A stretch of DNA of 64,000 nt from Alkalibacter saccharofermentans DSM 14828 (lineage in GTDB: Bacteria; Bacillota; Clostridia; Eubacteriales; Alkalibacteraceae), in assembly GCF_900128885.1 (NCBI RefSeq), contig NZ_FQTU01000012.1:1-64000 (forward strand), given 5' to 3'. Below, in pieces: positions 8,028 through 16,810 of the stretch. Each line of letters starts with the position of its first letter. The first letter of the stretch is position 1. Both the position numbers and the translations under genes were made by a program. Under the pieces are notes generated by a model, which was given only the letters and a program-made list of their open reading frames with translations, did no database searches and was not told the origin of the DNA.

Positions 8028-8426
8028 ATGGTAATGACCGATCCTATAGCAGATATGCTTACAAGAATCCGTAATGCAAATGATGCTAAACATGAATATG
8101 TAGAAATTCCAGCTTCTAACGAAAAGAAGGCAATAGCCAAGATTTTGTTAGAGGAAGGATTTGTTAAAAACGTTGTATATACGGAGGACGACAAGCAGGG
8201 AATGATCAAGATCGCCCTGAAATACGGAGAAAACAAGCAAAAGGTTATCACTGGCATAAAGAGAATTTCAAAGCCGGGCCTTAGAGTATATACAAACAAG
8301 AATGAAATCCCAAAAGTGCTTAACGGACTGGGTATTGCGATTATCTCAACATCAAAAGGTGTTGTAACAGATAAAGCGGCAAGAAAAGTTGGAGTAGGCG
8401 GAGAGGTGCTTTGTTACGTTTGGTAA
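8028..8426 (+). CDS. rpsH: 30S ribosomal protein S8
   Basis: S8 is a central-domain 16S rRNA-binding protein; in E. coli it regulates the spc operon. The 132-residue product begins MVMTDPIADMLTRIRNAN and ends with the conserved GGEVLCYVW. The ATG at 8028 follows GGAGGT at good spacing; an in-frame ATG at 8034 is an alternative. Confidence 0.98.
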   Translation: MVMTDPIADMLTRIRNANDAKHEYVEIPASNEKKAIAKILLEEGFVKNVVYTEDDKQGMIKIALKYGENKQKVITGIKRISKPGLRVYTNKNEIPKVLNGLGIAIISTSKGVVTDKAARKVGVGGEVLCYVW

Positions 8427-8453
8427 CAAAACATCATAATAGGAGGTGTTAGA

Positions 8454-8990
8454 ATGTCTAGAATCGGAAAAATGCCTGTTGCTATTCCCGCGGGAGTAAC
8501 TATAACTGTTGACGGAAGCGATGTAACTGTAAAAGGACCTAAGGGCGAGCTTAAAAAGAGCTTTAACAGTGATATAGCGATCGAAGAAGTAGACGGACAA
8601 GTTATCGTAACGAGACCGTCTGATAAAAAAGAGCATAGAGCACTTCATGGTCTTACGAGAGCCTTAGTCAACAATATGGTTGTAGGCGTAAGCGCAGGCT
8701 TTGAAAAAAGACTTGAAATCAACGGAGTTGGATACAGAGCGGCAAAGCAAGGCAAGAAATTAACTTTAAACCTGGGATACTCTCATCCTGTAGAGATGGA
8801 AGACCCAGCTGGCATAGAAACAGAAGTTGAAGGAACAAACAAGATAATCGTAAGAGGCATCGACAAAGAAAGAGTAGGAGAGCACGCTGCGAATATCAGA
8901 AAGAAGCGACAGCCTGAGCCATACAAAGGCAAAGGAATCAAATACGCTGATGAAAAAATTAGACGTAAAGAAGGAAAAACAGGTAAGTAG
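8454..8990 (+). CDS. rplF: 50S ribosomal protein L6
   Basis: L6 lies near the factor-binding site of the 50S subunit. The 178-residue protein has the two repeated L6 domains. Diagnostic segments are MSRIGKMPVAIPAGV at the N-terminus and RKKRQPEPYKGKGIKYADE near the C-terminus. Confidence 0.98.
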   Translation: MSRIGKMPVAIPAGVTITVDGSDVTVKGPKGELKKSFNSDIAIEEVDGQVIVTRPSDKKEHRALHGLTRALVNNMVVGVSAGFEKRLEINGVGYRAAKQGKKLTLNLGYSHPVEMEDPAGIETEVEGTNKIIVRGIDKERVGEHAANIRKKRQPEPYKGKGIKYADEKIRRKEGKTGK

Positions 8991-9006
8991 AAAGGAGTGA
9001 ATCCAA

Positions 9007-9375
9007 ATGATAAAAAAGCCCGTTAAAAACAAAATCAGAAAAAACAGACATAAGAGAATGAGATTTAAAATTAACGGAACGTCTGAAAGACCAAGACTGA
9101 ATGTATATAGAAGCAATTCAAACATATATGCGCAAATCATCGATGATTCCAACGGAACAACATTGGTCAGCGCTTCCACGCTAGATAAAGATCTTAAGGA
9201 GAAACTCTCTTCTACAAGAACGAAAGAAGCGGCTAAGATGGTCGGAAAGGCAATTGGAGAAAAAGCAATTTCCAAAGGCATCGACACCGTAGTCTTTGAC
9301 CGTGGAGGATACATTTACCATGGTAAAATTAAAGAACTGGCTGAAGGCGCAAGAGAAGCCGGATTGAAGTTTTAG
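9007..9375 (+). CDS. rplR: 50S ribosomal protein L18
   Basis: L18 binds 5S rRNA together with L5. The 122-residue protein has an arginine/lysine-rich N-terminus and the core GTSERPRLNVYRSNSNIYAQ, ending VVFDRGGYIYHGKIKELAEG with the expected GLKF tail. Starts after AAAGGAGT. Confidence 0.98.
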   Translation: MIKKPVKNKIRKNRHKRMRFKINGTSERPRLNVYRSNSNIYAQIIDDSNGTTLVSASTLDKDLKEKLSSTRTKEAAKMVGKAIGEKAISKGIDTVVFDRGGYIYHGKIKELAEGAREAGLKF

Positions 9376-9391
9376 AAAAGGAGGTTAATCC

Positions 9392-9898
9392 ATGCAGCGA
9401 GAAATGATTGATGCTAGCAAACTTGACCTGAAAGAAAAGGTCGTATCTATAAACAGAGTAACAAAAGTTGTAAAGGGTGGCCGTAACTTTAGATTTAGCT
9501 GTTTAGTTATCGTAGGAGACGAAAATGGCCATGTAGGAGCAGGTGTTGGCAAAGCGATCGAAATTCCTGAGGCAATCAGAAAAGGAATAGAAGATGCTAA
9601 AAAGAATTTAATTAAGATTCCATTGTCAAATACTACAATCCCACATGAAGTTGTCGGACATTTCGGAGCGGGAAATGTACTTTTAAAGCCTGCTGGAGAA
9701 GGTACCGGAGTTATTGCAGGCGGACCAGTAAGAGCGGTGCTCGAGCTTGCCGGTGTAAGAGACATCCGAACCAAGTCTTTGGGAACAAACAATGCAAGAA
9801 ACATGGTAAACGCAACAATGGAAGGACTTGCACGTCTTACTACTGTTGAACAAGTAGCCAAACTAAGAGGAAAAACAATAGAAGAAATTCTAGGATAG
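9392..9898 (+). CDS. rpsE: 30S ribosomal protein S5
   Basis: S5 takes part in translational accuracy and mRNA entry. The 168-residue product has the double-stranded-RNA-binding-like N-terminal domain (KVVKGGRNFRFSCLVIVGD) and the C-terminal domain with GNVLLKPAGEGTGVIAGG. Starts after AAAAGGAGG. Confidence 0.98.
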   Translation: MQREMIDASKLDLKEKVVSINRVTKVVKGGRNFRFSCLVIVGDENGHVGAGVGKAIEIPEAIRKGIEDAKKNLIKIPLSNTTIPHEVVGHFGAGNVLLKPAGEGTGVIAGGPVRAVLELAGVRDIRTKSLGTNNARNMVNATMEGLARLTTVEQVAKLRGKTIEEILG

Positions 9899-9910
9899 GA
9901 GGGAGTATCC

Positions 9911-10090
9911 TTGCCAAATTTAAAGATTACTTTAAAGAAAAGCAAAATAGGCAGACTGGACAAGCAAATAGCTACAGTCGAGGCCTTGGGGCTAAAGAAA
10001 ATCGGTCAGACTGTTATCAAGGAAGATACACCTCAAATTAGAGGTATGATAAATAAGATTGACTTTATGCTGGAAGTAGAAGAAGTATAA
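9911..10090 (+). CDS. rpmD: 50S ribosomal protein L30, TTG start
   Basis: L30 is a small 23S rRNA-binding protein. The 59-residue product starts at TTG (9911), 7 nt after AGGAGGG, and reads MPNLKITLKKSKIGRLDKQI. It contains the conserved TVEALGLKKIGQTV segment and ends MLEVEEV. It lies in the expected position between rpsE and rplO. Confidence 0.95.
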   Translation: MPNLKITLKKSKIGRLDKQIATVEALGLKKIGQTVIKEDTPQIRGMINKIDFMLEVEEV

Positions 10091-10102
10091 GGAGGTGTAC
10101 AG

Positions 10103-10546
10103 ATGAAATTACATGAGCTAAGACCTGCAGATGGTTCTACCGGTAAGAAGAAAAGAAAAGGTAGAGGTACTGCCACAGGACAAGGAAAGACTGCCGGACG
10201 TGGTCAGGATGGACAGAAATCAAGATCAGGCGGTGGAGTAAGAATCGGATTTGAGGGTGGTCAAATGCCTTTGGCAAGAAGACTTCCTAAAAGAGGATTT
10301 TCCAACGCTAGATTCAAAAAAGAGTATGCAATCGTAAATGTGGAAGATTTAAATGTTTTTACTGAAAACACCGAAGTAACTCCCGAGCTATTAATAGAAG
10401 CGGGATTGGTAAAAAAATCTTTAACCGGCATCAAGGTGCTAGGAAACGGAGATCTAAACGTATCTTTAACGGTAAAAGCGAACAAAATCAGCAAATCTGC
10501 TGAAGAGAAGATCGTAACGGCCGGAGGAAAGGTAGAGGTGATCTAA
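10103..10546 (+). CDS. rplO: 50S ribosomal protein L15
   Basis: L15 is a late-assembly 50S protein with a long basic extension. The 147-residue protein starts MKLHELRPADGSTGKKKRKG and includes GQDGQKSRSGGGVRIGFEGG and the family signature GGKVEVI at its end. Starts after AAGGAGGTG. Confidence 0.98.
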   Translation: MKLHELRPADGSTGKKKRKGRGTATGQGKTAGRGQDGQKSRSGGGVRIGFEGGQMPLARRLPKRGFSNARFKKEYAIVNVEDLNVFTENTEVTPELLIEAGLVKKSLTGIKVLGNGDLNVSLTVKANKISKSAEEKIVTAGGKVEVI

Positions 10547-10547
10547 T

Positions 10548-11804
10548 ATGCTCTCTACCTTACGGGATGCATGGAGAATACCCGATTTAAGAAAAAAAAT
10601 CATTTTCACATTATTGATGCTTTTTATTTATCGATTAGGTAGCTTCATATCGGTTCCCTATATTGATACAGCCATATTGGCTCAATATATACAAGATGGA
10701 GGCATGTTGGGTTTCTACGACATATTTGCAGGAGGAAACTTCAGCAATTTTACCATTTTTGCAATGAGCATCACCCCATATATCAACGCTTCGATCATTA
10801 TGAATCTTTTGACATTTGCCATACCGGCACTTGAAAGACTCTCAAAAGAAGGTGAAGATGGACGAAAAAAACTGGCCCAGTATACCAGGTATCTAACGGT
10901 GGTATTGGCCTTGGTTCAAGCCTTGGGAATGACGCTTACATTCCAGCAGATCATGACCGAGAGAACTTGGTTTACTATAACCTTGGCAATCCTGACTGTA
11001 ACAGCGGGAACGGCGTTTTTGATGTGGCTAGGTGAGCAGATAACGGAAAACGGAATTGGAAATGGCATTTCGTTGATAATATTTGTCAGCATTATCTCAA
11101 GATTGCCTTTCGCATTGAAAGGTCTTTGGGAGTACGTCCAGGTAGGAACTTTGAATATATTCAGCCTGGTGCTGTTCTTCCTCTTTGCACTGTTGGTTAT
11201 AGTATTTGTAATAGCCGTACAGGAAGGTCAAAGAAGGATTCCGGTGCAATACTCAAAAAGAGTCGTCGGAAGAAAAATGTACGGTGGACAAAGCACCCAC
11301 ATACCTTTGAAGGTAAACATGTCGGGAGTTATCCCGGTTATATTTGCCAGCTCAATTACGATGTTCCCGGCGACACTGGCAAACTTTTTCCCGAATTCAG
11401 GAGTAGCTAACTGGATAGTGAGATACTTCGGATGGGGAACTACAGTAACGACGATTTTATACATCTCTTTGATAATAGCATTTACATTCTTTTACACAGC
11501 GATTACCTTCAACCCTATTGATATTGCCAACAATTTAAAGAAAAACGGCGGTTTCATACCGGGGATAAGACCTGGAAGGCCTACTACAGACTACATAAAC
11601 AAGTCTGTCACCAAACTCACTTTGTTTGGAGGTATTTTCCTTGCGGCAGTTGCTACGGTTCCCATTATTTTGGGTAATGTTATGAATGTAAACCTTCAGT
11701 TCGGCGGAACCAGTCTACTGATAGTAGTTGGTGTTGCCATCGAATCCATAAAACAGTTGGAGTCTCAGATGATGATGAGACACTACAACGGATTTTTGAA
11801 GTAA
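10548..11804 (+). CDS. secY: Protein translocase subunit SecY
   Basis: SecY is the channel of the general secretion pathway in the cytoplasmic membrane. The 418-residue protein has the expected ten hydrophobic segments. Diagnostic features include the plug/TM2 region (GGNFSNFTIFAMSITPYINA) and the cytoplasmic loop with KRVVGRKMYGGQSTHIPLKV. Only one base separates it from rplO, and the Shine-Dalgarno site lies inside rplO, so translation is probably coupled. Confidence 0.98.
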   Translation: MLSTLRDAWRIPDLRKKIIFTLLMLFIYRLGSFISVPYIDTAILAQYIQDGGMLGFYDIFAGGNFSNFTIFAMSITPYINASIIMNLLTFAIPALERLSKEGEDGRKKLAQYTRYLTVVLALVQALGMTLTFQQIMTERTWFTITLAILTVTAGTAFLMWLGEQITENGIGNGISLIIFVSIISRLPFALKGLWEYVQVGTLNIFSLVLFFLFALLVIVFVIAVQEGQRRIPVQYSKRVVGRKMYGGQSTHIPLKVNMSGVIPVIFASSITMFPATLANFFPNSGVANWIVRYFGWGTTVTTILYISLIIAFTFFYTAITFNPIDIANNLKKNGGFIPGIRPGRPTTDYINKSVTKLTLFGGIFLAAVATVPIILGNVMNVNLQFGGTSLLIVVGVAIESIKQLESQMMMRHYNGFLK

Positions 11805-11827
11805 ATATTACATTGGAGATGAGCGAT

Positions 11828-12481
11828 TTGAGAATAATCTTATTAGGACCTCCGGGTGCTGGAAAGGGAACTCAGGCTGCAAACATAGTTGAGGCTTACA
11901 AGATTCCCCATATATCCACCGGAGATATATTCAGAAAAAACTTGAAGGAAAACACGCCATTAGGCCTGAAAGCCAAAGAGTTTATGGATAAAGGCTTATT
12001 GGTGCCTGATGAACTCGTAGTGGATCTGGTAAAAGACAGATTGCTTGAGAAAGACTGCGAAGAAGGGTTCATGTTGGATGGTTTCCCAAGAACAGTTTTC
12101 CAGGCCGAAGCTTTGGAAAAAGAGCTTGGGAGCATGAAAATCGAACTGGACGCCGTATTAAACATCGAAGTGGATCAAGATTTGCTGCTTCAAAGAATAA
12201 CGGGCAGAAGAATCTGCAAGTCATGTGGTGCTACATATCACGTTAGCTTCAATCCTGCGAAAAAAGAGGGCGTTTGCGATCTGTGCGAAGGCGAACTTTA
12301 TCAAAGGGCAGACGACGTTGAGGAAACAGTGTCCAAAAGACTGCAGGTTTATAACGAGCAAACGCAACCTTTGATTGAGTATTACAAGGGAAGAGGTTTG
12401 TTGGTGGATATAAATGGTCAGCAAGATATTGACCGAGTTTTTGAAGACATTAAGAAAGCTCTTCAGGGAGCAAAAGAATGA
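11828..12481 (+). CDS. adk: Adenylate kinase, zinc-containing, TTG start
   Basis: Adenylate kinase interconverts ATP+AMP and 2 ADP. The P-loop is GPPGAGKGT (residues 7-15). The long LID domain carries a four-cysteine zinc site at residues 130, 133, 150 and 153. Start choice: in-frame TTG (11813), ATG (11819) and TTG (11828) are possible. The GGAG at 11815-11818 overlaps the first and abuts the second but is 9 nt from the third. That start gives MRIILLGPPGAGKG and 217 residues, the length of B. subtilis Adk. Its stop overlaps map by 4 nt. Confidence 0.95.
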   Translation: MRIILLGPPGAGKGTQAANIVEAYKIPHISTGDIFRKNLKENTPLGLKAKEFMDKGLLVPDELVVDLVKDRLLEKDCEEGFMLDGFPRTVFQAEALEKELGSMKIELDAVLNIEVDQDLLLQRITGRRICKSCGATYHVSFNPAKKEGVCDLCEGELYQRADDVEETVSKRLQVYNEQTQPLIEYYKGRGLLVDINGQQDIDRVFEDIKKALQGAKE

Positions 12482-13227
12482 TCATCGTAAAGTCACCGGA
12501 AGAAATTCAGTTGATGAAAAAAGCGGGTAAGATTGTAGCAGGAGTTCATAGAGAGATGGCAAAGCACATCAAACCTGGAATCACTACAATGGAACTGGAC
12601 AGGCTGGCAGAAGAGTTTATACTTAGGGCCGGGGCCAAACCTGCGTTCAAGGGTTATCATGGATTTCCTGCATCCATCTGCACATCCATTAATGAACAGG
12701 TTGTTCATGGAATACCGTCGGAGAGGGTTTTGCAGGAAGGGGACATTATCAGCGTCGACGTAGGAGCCATATTAAATGGTTTCTATGGTGACAGCGCTAA
12801 AACTTATGGAGTAGGTTCCATAAGCGAAGAGGCCAAGAAGCTGATAAGCGTCACCAGACAAAGCTTCTACGATGGCATTGAATATGCAGTAAAAGGCAAC
12901 AGATTATCTGACATATCAAGCCGAATACAAAAGACCGTTGAAGAGAACGGGTTTTCAGTAGTTGTAGATTACGTTGGACACGGTATAGGAAGGGATATGC
13001 ACGAAGATCCCCCCGTACCCAATTTTGGAATTCCAAACAGAGGTCCGAGGCTTGCGCCGGGAATGGCTCTTGCCATAGAACCCATGGTAAATGTGGGCAC
13101 GTACAAGGTAAAGACTCTTGAGGATAATTGGACGGTGGTTACGCTGGATGGAAAGTACTCAGCTCATTATGAGCATACGATTGCCATAAGCCCAGAAGGG
13201 CCGCCGGAAATTCTTACAATAGAGTAG
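12478..13227 (+). CDS. map: Methionine aminopeptidase, type I
   Basis: This metalloenzyme removes the initiator methionine from new proteins. The 249-residue protein contains the family metal ligands: two aspartates in SVDVGAILNGFYGDSAK, histidine in YVGHGIGRDMHEDP, and glutamates in AIEPMV and HYEHTIAI. There is no N-terminal extension, so it is the short type Ia form. The start ATG overlaps the adk stop (ATGA). Confidence 0.97.
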   Translation: MIIVKSPEEIQLMKKAGKIVAGVHREMAKHIKPGITTMELDRLAEEFILRAGAKPAFKGYHGFPASICTSINEQVVHGIPSERVLQEGDIISVDVGAILNGFYGDSAKTYGVGSISEEAKKLISVTRQSFYDGIEYAVKGNRLSDISSRIQKTVEENGFSVVVDYVGHGIGRDMHEDPPVPNFGIPNRGPRLAPGMALAIEPMVNVGTYKVKTLEDNWTVVTLDGKYSAHYEHTIAISPEGPPEILTIE

Positions 13228-13243
13228 TTGTTCGAGGTGTGAA

Positions 13244-13549
13244 ATGGAAGAGGAAAATTTAAAGTTGGGTCAGGTCGTTCGCTCAATAGCAGGCAGGGAT
13301 AAAGGCAACTTTTTGGTTGTTTTAAAAACCGAAGAAACGGGGTTTGCAAGCGTTGCTGATGGAGATTTGAGAAGAATTGAAAAAAGCAAAAGAAAGAAAA
13401 TAAAACATCTTGCGAAAACTAGTTATGTTATTGAAGATATAAGCGATAAACTGACAAAAAGTCTTAAGGTAACAAATGCTGAAATCAGAAGAGGTTTGGA
13501 CAGATATAAAAAAGATTGCCTTATTGGAGAACAGGAGGTTGTGAAATGA
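13244..13549 (+). CDS. KOW-domain RNA-binding protein (L14e/L6e-like)
   Basis: A 101-residue protein with an N-terminal KOW-type motif (LKLGQVVRSIAGRDKGNFLVV, split over residues 6-26) and a lysine-rich middle (KSKRKKIKHLAK), resembling the archaeal/eukaryotic L14e/L6e family. Genes of this type are common between map and infA in Clostridia. A ribosomal or RNA-binding role is inferred; I know of no defined function. Its stop overlaps infA by 4 nt, so it is co-translated with initiation factor 1. Confidence 0.85.
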   Translation: MEEENLKLGQVVRSIAGRDKGNFLVVLKTEETGFASVADGDLRRIEKSKRKKIKHLAKTSYVIEDISDKLTKSLKVTNAEIRRGLDRYKKDCLIGEQEVVK

Positions 13550-13776
13550 CCAAGCAGGATGTTATTGAAGTCGAAGGTACGGTTCTTGAGGCTATGCCTA
13601 ATACGATGTTTCAGGTTGAGCTGGAAAATGGACACAAAATCCTTGCCCACATTTCCGGTAAATTAAGGATGAACTACATCCGTATACTGCCTGGAGACAA
13701 AGTAATTGTAGAATTATCACCTTATGACTTGACTCGCGGCAGAATTATTTGGCGTGGTAAAGGAAAAAAGGGATAA
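13546..13776 (+). CDS. infA: Translation initiation factor IF-1
   Basis: IF-1 binds the 30S A site during initiation. The OB-fold protein reads MTKQDVIEVEGTVLEAMPNT and contains RILPGDKVIVELSPYDLTRG. It has 76 residues, a few more than the usual 72 because of a GKGKKG tail. The ATG at 13546 follows AGGAGG and overlaps the preceding stop (ATGA). Confidence 0.97.
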   Translation: MTKQDVIEVEGTVLEAMPNTMFQVELENGHKILAHISGKLRMNYIRILPGDKVIVELSPYDLTRGRIIWRGKGKKG

Positions 13777-13789
13777 AGGAGGAATAGAG

Positions 13790-13903
13790 ATGAAAGTAAG
13801 ACCATCTGTAAAACCTATTTGCGAAAAGTGCAAAATCATCAAAAGAAAAGGCAGAGTTATGGTAATCTGCGAAAACCCAAAACACAAGCAAAAGCAAGGT
13901 TAA
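13790..13903 (+). CDS. rpmJ: 50S ribosomal protein L36, zinc-binding
   Basis: The 37-residue product (MKVRPSVKPICEKCKIIKRK...) is the zinc-containing form, with ligands Cys11, Cys14, Cys27 and His32. Preceded by AAAGGAGG at good spacing and located between infA and rpsM as usual. Confidence 0.97.
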   Translation: MKVRPSVKPICEKCKIIKRKGRVMVICENPKHKQKQG

Positions 13904-13994
13904 AACATGAATGTAGTTGCGGCTGAGTATCTATGGGATACTGCTATGTTCTTAATAATAAATTACACAAATAAAACAGGAGGTGTAACATTTA

Positions 13995-14363
13995 ATGGCC
14001 AGAATCGCCGGTGTTGACTTACCAAGAGATAAAAGAGTTGAAGTTGGTTTGACTTATATATATGGTATAGGACTTACCAGTGCACAACAAATATTGACCA
14101 AAACGGGTATCAATCCAGATACAAGAATCAAGGATCTTACTGAGTCAGAGGTAAACCAGCTTAGATCTGTCATCGATGGAGATTTCACTGTTGAGGGTGA
14201 CTTGAGAAGAGAAGTCAACCTTAACATCAAGAGACTTATCGAGATTGGAAGCTACAGAGGGTTAAGACACAGAAAAGGTCTTCCAGTAAGAGGACAAAAG
14301 ACTAAGACCAATGCTAGAACTAGAAAAGGTCCTAAGAGAACTGTAAGCAGAAAGAAAAAATAG
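13995..14363 (+). CDS. rpsM: 30S ribosomal protein S13
   Basis: S13 is a 30S head protein contacting the 50S subunit and P-site tRNA. The 122-residue protein reads MARIAGVDLPRDKRVEVGLT and has the helix-two-turn-helix domain and the basic tail with GLPVRGQKTKTNARTRKG. The 91-bp gap upstream contains a small hairpin (AGTATC/GATACT, 13926-13942) and AGGAGG. Confidence 0.98.
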   Translation: MARIAGVDLPRDKRVEVGLTYIYGIGLTSAQQILTKTGINPDTRIKDLTESEVNQLRSVIDGDFTVEGDLRREVNLNIKRLIEIGSYRGLRHRKGLPVRGQKTKTNARTRKGPKRTVSRKKK

Positions 14364-14384
14364 TAGTTAGGAGGGAAATCAGGT

Positions 14385-14780
14385 ATGGCAGCTAAAAAAG
14401 TTGTTAGAAGTAGAAAAAAGAAAATCAAAAAGAATATCGAGCGAGGACAAGCTCATATTCAGTCGACGTTCAATAATACAATCGTGACCATTACCGATGT
14501 TTCTGGAAACGCTATTTCATGGGCCAGCGCAGGCGGCTTGGGATTTAAAGGTTCTAGAAAAAGCACTCCTTTCGCAGCTCAAATGGCGGCGGAAGAAGCT
14601 GCAAAGGTAGCTAAAGAGCACGGTTTAAAGATAATTGAAGTATTCGTAAAAGGTCCTGGTTCAGGAAGGGAAGCGGCGATTAGATCATTGCAGGCTGCTG
14701 GCATGGAGATTACATCAATCAAGGATGTCACTCCAATTCCCCACAATGGATGTAGACCACCGAAAAGAAGAAGAGTATAG
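14385..14780 (+). CDS. rpsK: 30S ribosomal protein S11
   Basis: S11 forms the 30S platform near the E site. The 131-residue product has the family core GQAHIQSTFNNTIVTITDVSG and VKGPGSGREAAIRSLQAAG, ending THE-type DVTPIPHNGCRPPKRRRV. Starts after GGAGGG. Confidence 0.98.
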   Translation: MAAKKVVRSRKKKIKKNIERGQAHIQSTFNNTIVTITDVSGNAISWASAGGLGFKGSRKSTPFAAQMAAEEAAKVAKEHGLKIIEVFVKGPGSGREAAIRSLQAAGMEITSIKDVTPIPHNGCRPPKRRRV

Positions 14781-14807
14781 TTAAAGATTGGGAGGTGTTA
14801 TAAACTA

Positions 14808-15434
14808 ATGGCAAGATATACGGAAGCATCCTGCAGATTATGCAGAAGAGAAGATATGAAGCTTTACTTAAAAGGAGACAAGTGCTACAGCAACAAGTGC
14901 ACTATGGAAAAAAGAGCATTTGCTCCGGGACAGCACGGACAAAGAAGAACAAAGCTTTCAGAATACGGTATTCAGCTTAGAGAAAAACAAAAGGCGAAAA
15001 GAATATACGGAATCATGGAAAAGCAGTTCAGAAAATATTTTGAAATGGCAGCTAAGAAACAAGGAATCACCGGCGATAACTTATTGCAATTGTTGGAGTT
15101 GAGACTTGACAATGTGGTATATAGGCTTGGACTTGCAGCTTCAAGAAAAGAGGCTAGACAGCTTGTATTGCACGGACATTACTCAGTAAACGGCAAGAAA
15201 GTCAATATCCCCTCTTACCAGGTAAGCGAAGGAGATTTGGTTCAGGTTGTCGAGAAAAGCAGAAAATCTGATAAGTTCAAGGCAATCGTGGAATCAACTT
15301 CCAGCAAAGTAACTCCGAAATGGTTGGAAGCAGATTTTGAAAAGCTCGAGGGTAAGGTTATTGCATTACCTGCAAGAGACGATATTGATCTTAACATTGA
15401 AGATCACTTGATCGTTGAGCTTTATTCAAGATAG
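14808..15434 (+). CDS. rpsD: 30S ribosomal protein S4, zinc form
   Basis: S4 initiates 30S assembly and in B. subtilis represses its own synthesis. The 208-residue protein has an N-terminal zinc site with cysteines 9, 12, 26 and 31, followed by the S4 RNA-binding domain (LELRLDNVVYRLGLAASRKE, residues ~95-155). In this position, between rpsK and rpoA, it belongs to the alpha operon, whereas B. subtilis rpsD is at a separate locus. Confidence 0.98.
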   Translation: MARYTEASCRLCRREDMKLYLKGDKCYSNKCTMEKRAFAPGQHGQRRTKLSEYGIQLREKQKAKRIYGIMEKQFRKYFEMAAKKQGITGDNLLQLLELRLDNVVYRLGLAASRKEARQLVLHGHYSVNGKKVNIPSYQVSEGDLVQVVEKSRKSDKFKAIVESTSSKVTPKWLEADFEKLEGKVIALPARDDIDLNIEDHLIVELYSR

Positions 15435-15451
15435 ACATTGATAGATTAGTT

Positions 15452-15492
15452 ACCCTCAAAATTCCACGGAACAAAATATTAAATGGGAGGGT
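15452..15492 (+). promoter_or_regulatory. Possible hairpin masking the rpoA ribosome binding site
   Basis: ACCCTC (15452-15457) is complementary to GAGGGT (15487-15492), which is the Shine-Dalgarno region of rpoA. An inner TTCC/GGAA pair adds support. Pairing would hide the ribosome binding site. Regulation is inferred from complementarity only. Confidence 0.35.
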
Positions 15493-15498
15493 TTATGT

Positions 15499-16446
15499 AT
15501 GATAGAAATAGAGAAACCGAGAATTGAGATCATAGAGCTGTCTGAGGACAACAAATACGGCAAATTTGTCGTAGAACCCCTAGAGAGGGGCTACGGAATA
15601 ACACTGGGGAATTCTTTAAGAAGAATCATGCTTTCTTCTTTGCCGGGAGTTGCAGTAACCAGCGTTAAAATCGACGGCGTCCTCCATGAGTTCGCCACTG
15701 TTCCTGGTGTCAAGGAAGATGTGGTGGAAATCATACTTAACCTTAAGGGTCTCGCATCTAAGCTTTACTGCGACGAGGCAAAGACAGTCAGAATCGAGGC
15801 TAAAGGCGAAGGCGAGGTTACAGCAGGAGATATTGTTGCTGATGCGGATGTAGATATTTTAAATCCGGACATGCACATAGCATACTTGAGCGAAGGCGCT
15901 GAGCTGAACATGGAAATCGTCCTTGAAAAAGGGCGAGGATATGTTTCTGCGGAGAGGAACAAATCAAAAGAACAACCTATCGGAACTATTCCAGTGGATT
16001 CTTCTTTTACTACCGTAAGGAAAGTAAACTATTCAGTTGAAGATACCCGTGTAGGTCAAGTCACTGATTTCGATAAATTGACCATTGAGCTTTGGACCGA
16101 TGGTACGATTACTCCTGAAGAGGCCATATCCCTATCAGCAAAAATACTTAACGAGCATTTGAGACTTTTCATAGATCTTACAGACCATGTAAGCACTGTT
16201 GAAATTATGGTTGAAAAGGAAGAAAACAAAAAGGAAAAAATGCTTGAGATGTCCATAGAAGAGTTGGAACTGTCTGTCAGATCCAGCAATTGTCTAAGAA
16301 GGGCAAACATAAATACTGTTGAAGAGCTGACACAAAAATCAGAGGAAGACATGATGAAAGTCAGAAACCTCGGTAAAAAATCGTTAAATGAAATAAAGTA
16401 CAAGCTAGGCGAGATTGGCCTTGGCTTGAGACAAAGCGACGAGTAA
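15499..16446 (+). CDS. rpoA: DNA-directed RNA polymerase alpha subunit
   Basis: The 315-residue protein nucleates RNA polymerase assembly. The N-terminal dimerisation domain shows PLERGYGITLGNSLRRIMLS and GVLHEFATVPGVKEDVVEI. A flexible linker (about residues 230-245, KEENKKEKM) leads to the C-terminal DNA-binding domain, with SVRSSNCLRRANINTVEELT and NLGKKSLNEIKYKL, which binds UP elements. The start ATG at 15499 is 7 nt after GAGGG. Confidence 0.98.
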   Translation: MIEIEKPRIEIIELSEDNKYGKFVVEPLERGYGITLGNSLRRIMLSSLPGVAVTSVKIDGVLHEFATVPGVKEDVVEIILNLKGLASKLYCDEAKTVRIEAKGEGEVTAGDIVADADVDILNPDMHIAYLSEGAELNMEIVLEKGRGYVSAERNKSKEQPIGTIPVDSSFTTVRKVNYSVEDTRVGQVTDFDKLTIELWTDGTITPEEAISLSAKILNEHLRLFIDLTDHVSTVEIMVEKEENKKEKMLEMSIEELELSVRSSNCLRRANINTVEELTQKSEEDMMKVRNLGKKSLNEIKYKLGEIGLGLRQSDE

Positions 16447-16461
16447 GAAGGAGGGATAACG

Positions 16462-16803
16462 ATGGCTGGTTATAGAAAACTGGGACGTCCCACAGATCAG
16501 AGAAAAGCGATGCTAAGAAATCTGGTTACCGCCCTACTGGATAACGGGAAACTTGAAACTACAATTACCAGAGCTAAGGAAACCGGAAAGATTGCTGAGA
16601 AAATGATCACACTGGGCAAAAGAGGAGATCTTCATGCAAGAAGACAAGCTTTGGCTTATATCAACAGCGAAGCGGTTGTAGCGAAGCTTTTTGATGAAAT
16701 CGCACCGAAGTACAAGGAAAGAAACGGTGGGTACACTAGAATATACAAACTTGGACAAAGAAGAGGAGACGCTGCTGAAGCGGCTTTGATCGAATTGGTA
16801 TAA
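16462..16803 (+). CDS. rplQ: 50S ribosomal protein L17
   Basis: The 113-residue protein (MAGYRKLGRPTDQRKAMLRN...) has the conserved L17 core KLETTITRAKETGKIAEKMI and ends RRGDAAEAALIELV. It is the last gene of the ribosomal superoperon and is followed directly by a strong terminator. Confidence 0.98.
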   Translation: MAGYRKLGRPTDQRKAMLRNLVTALLDNGKLETTITRAKETGKIAEKMITLGKRGDLHARRQALAYINSEAVVAKLFDEIAPKYKERNGGYTRIYKLGQRRGDAAEAALIELV

Positions 16804-16810
16804 TGACTGT

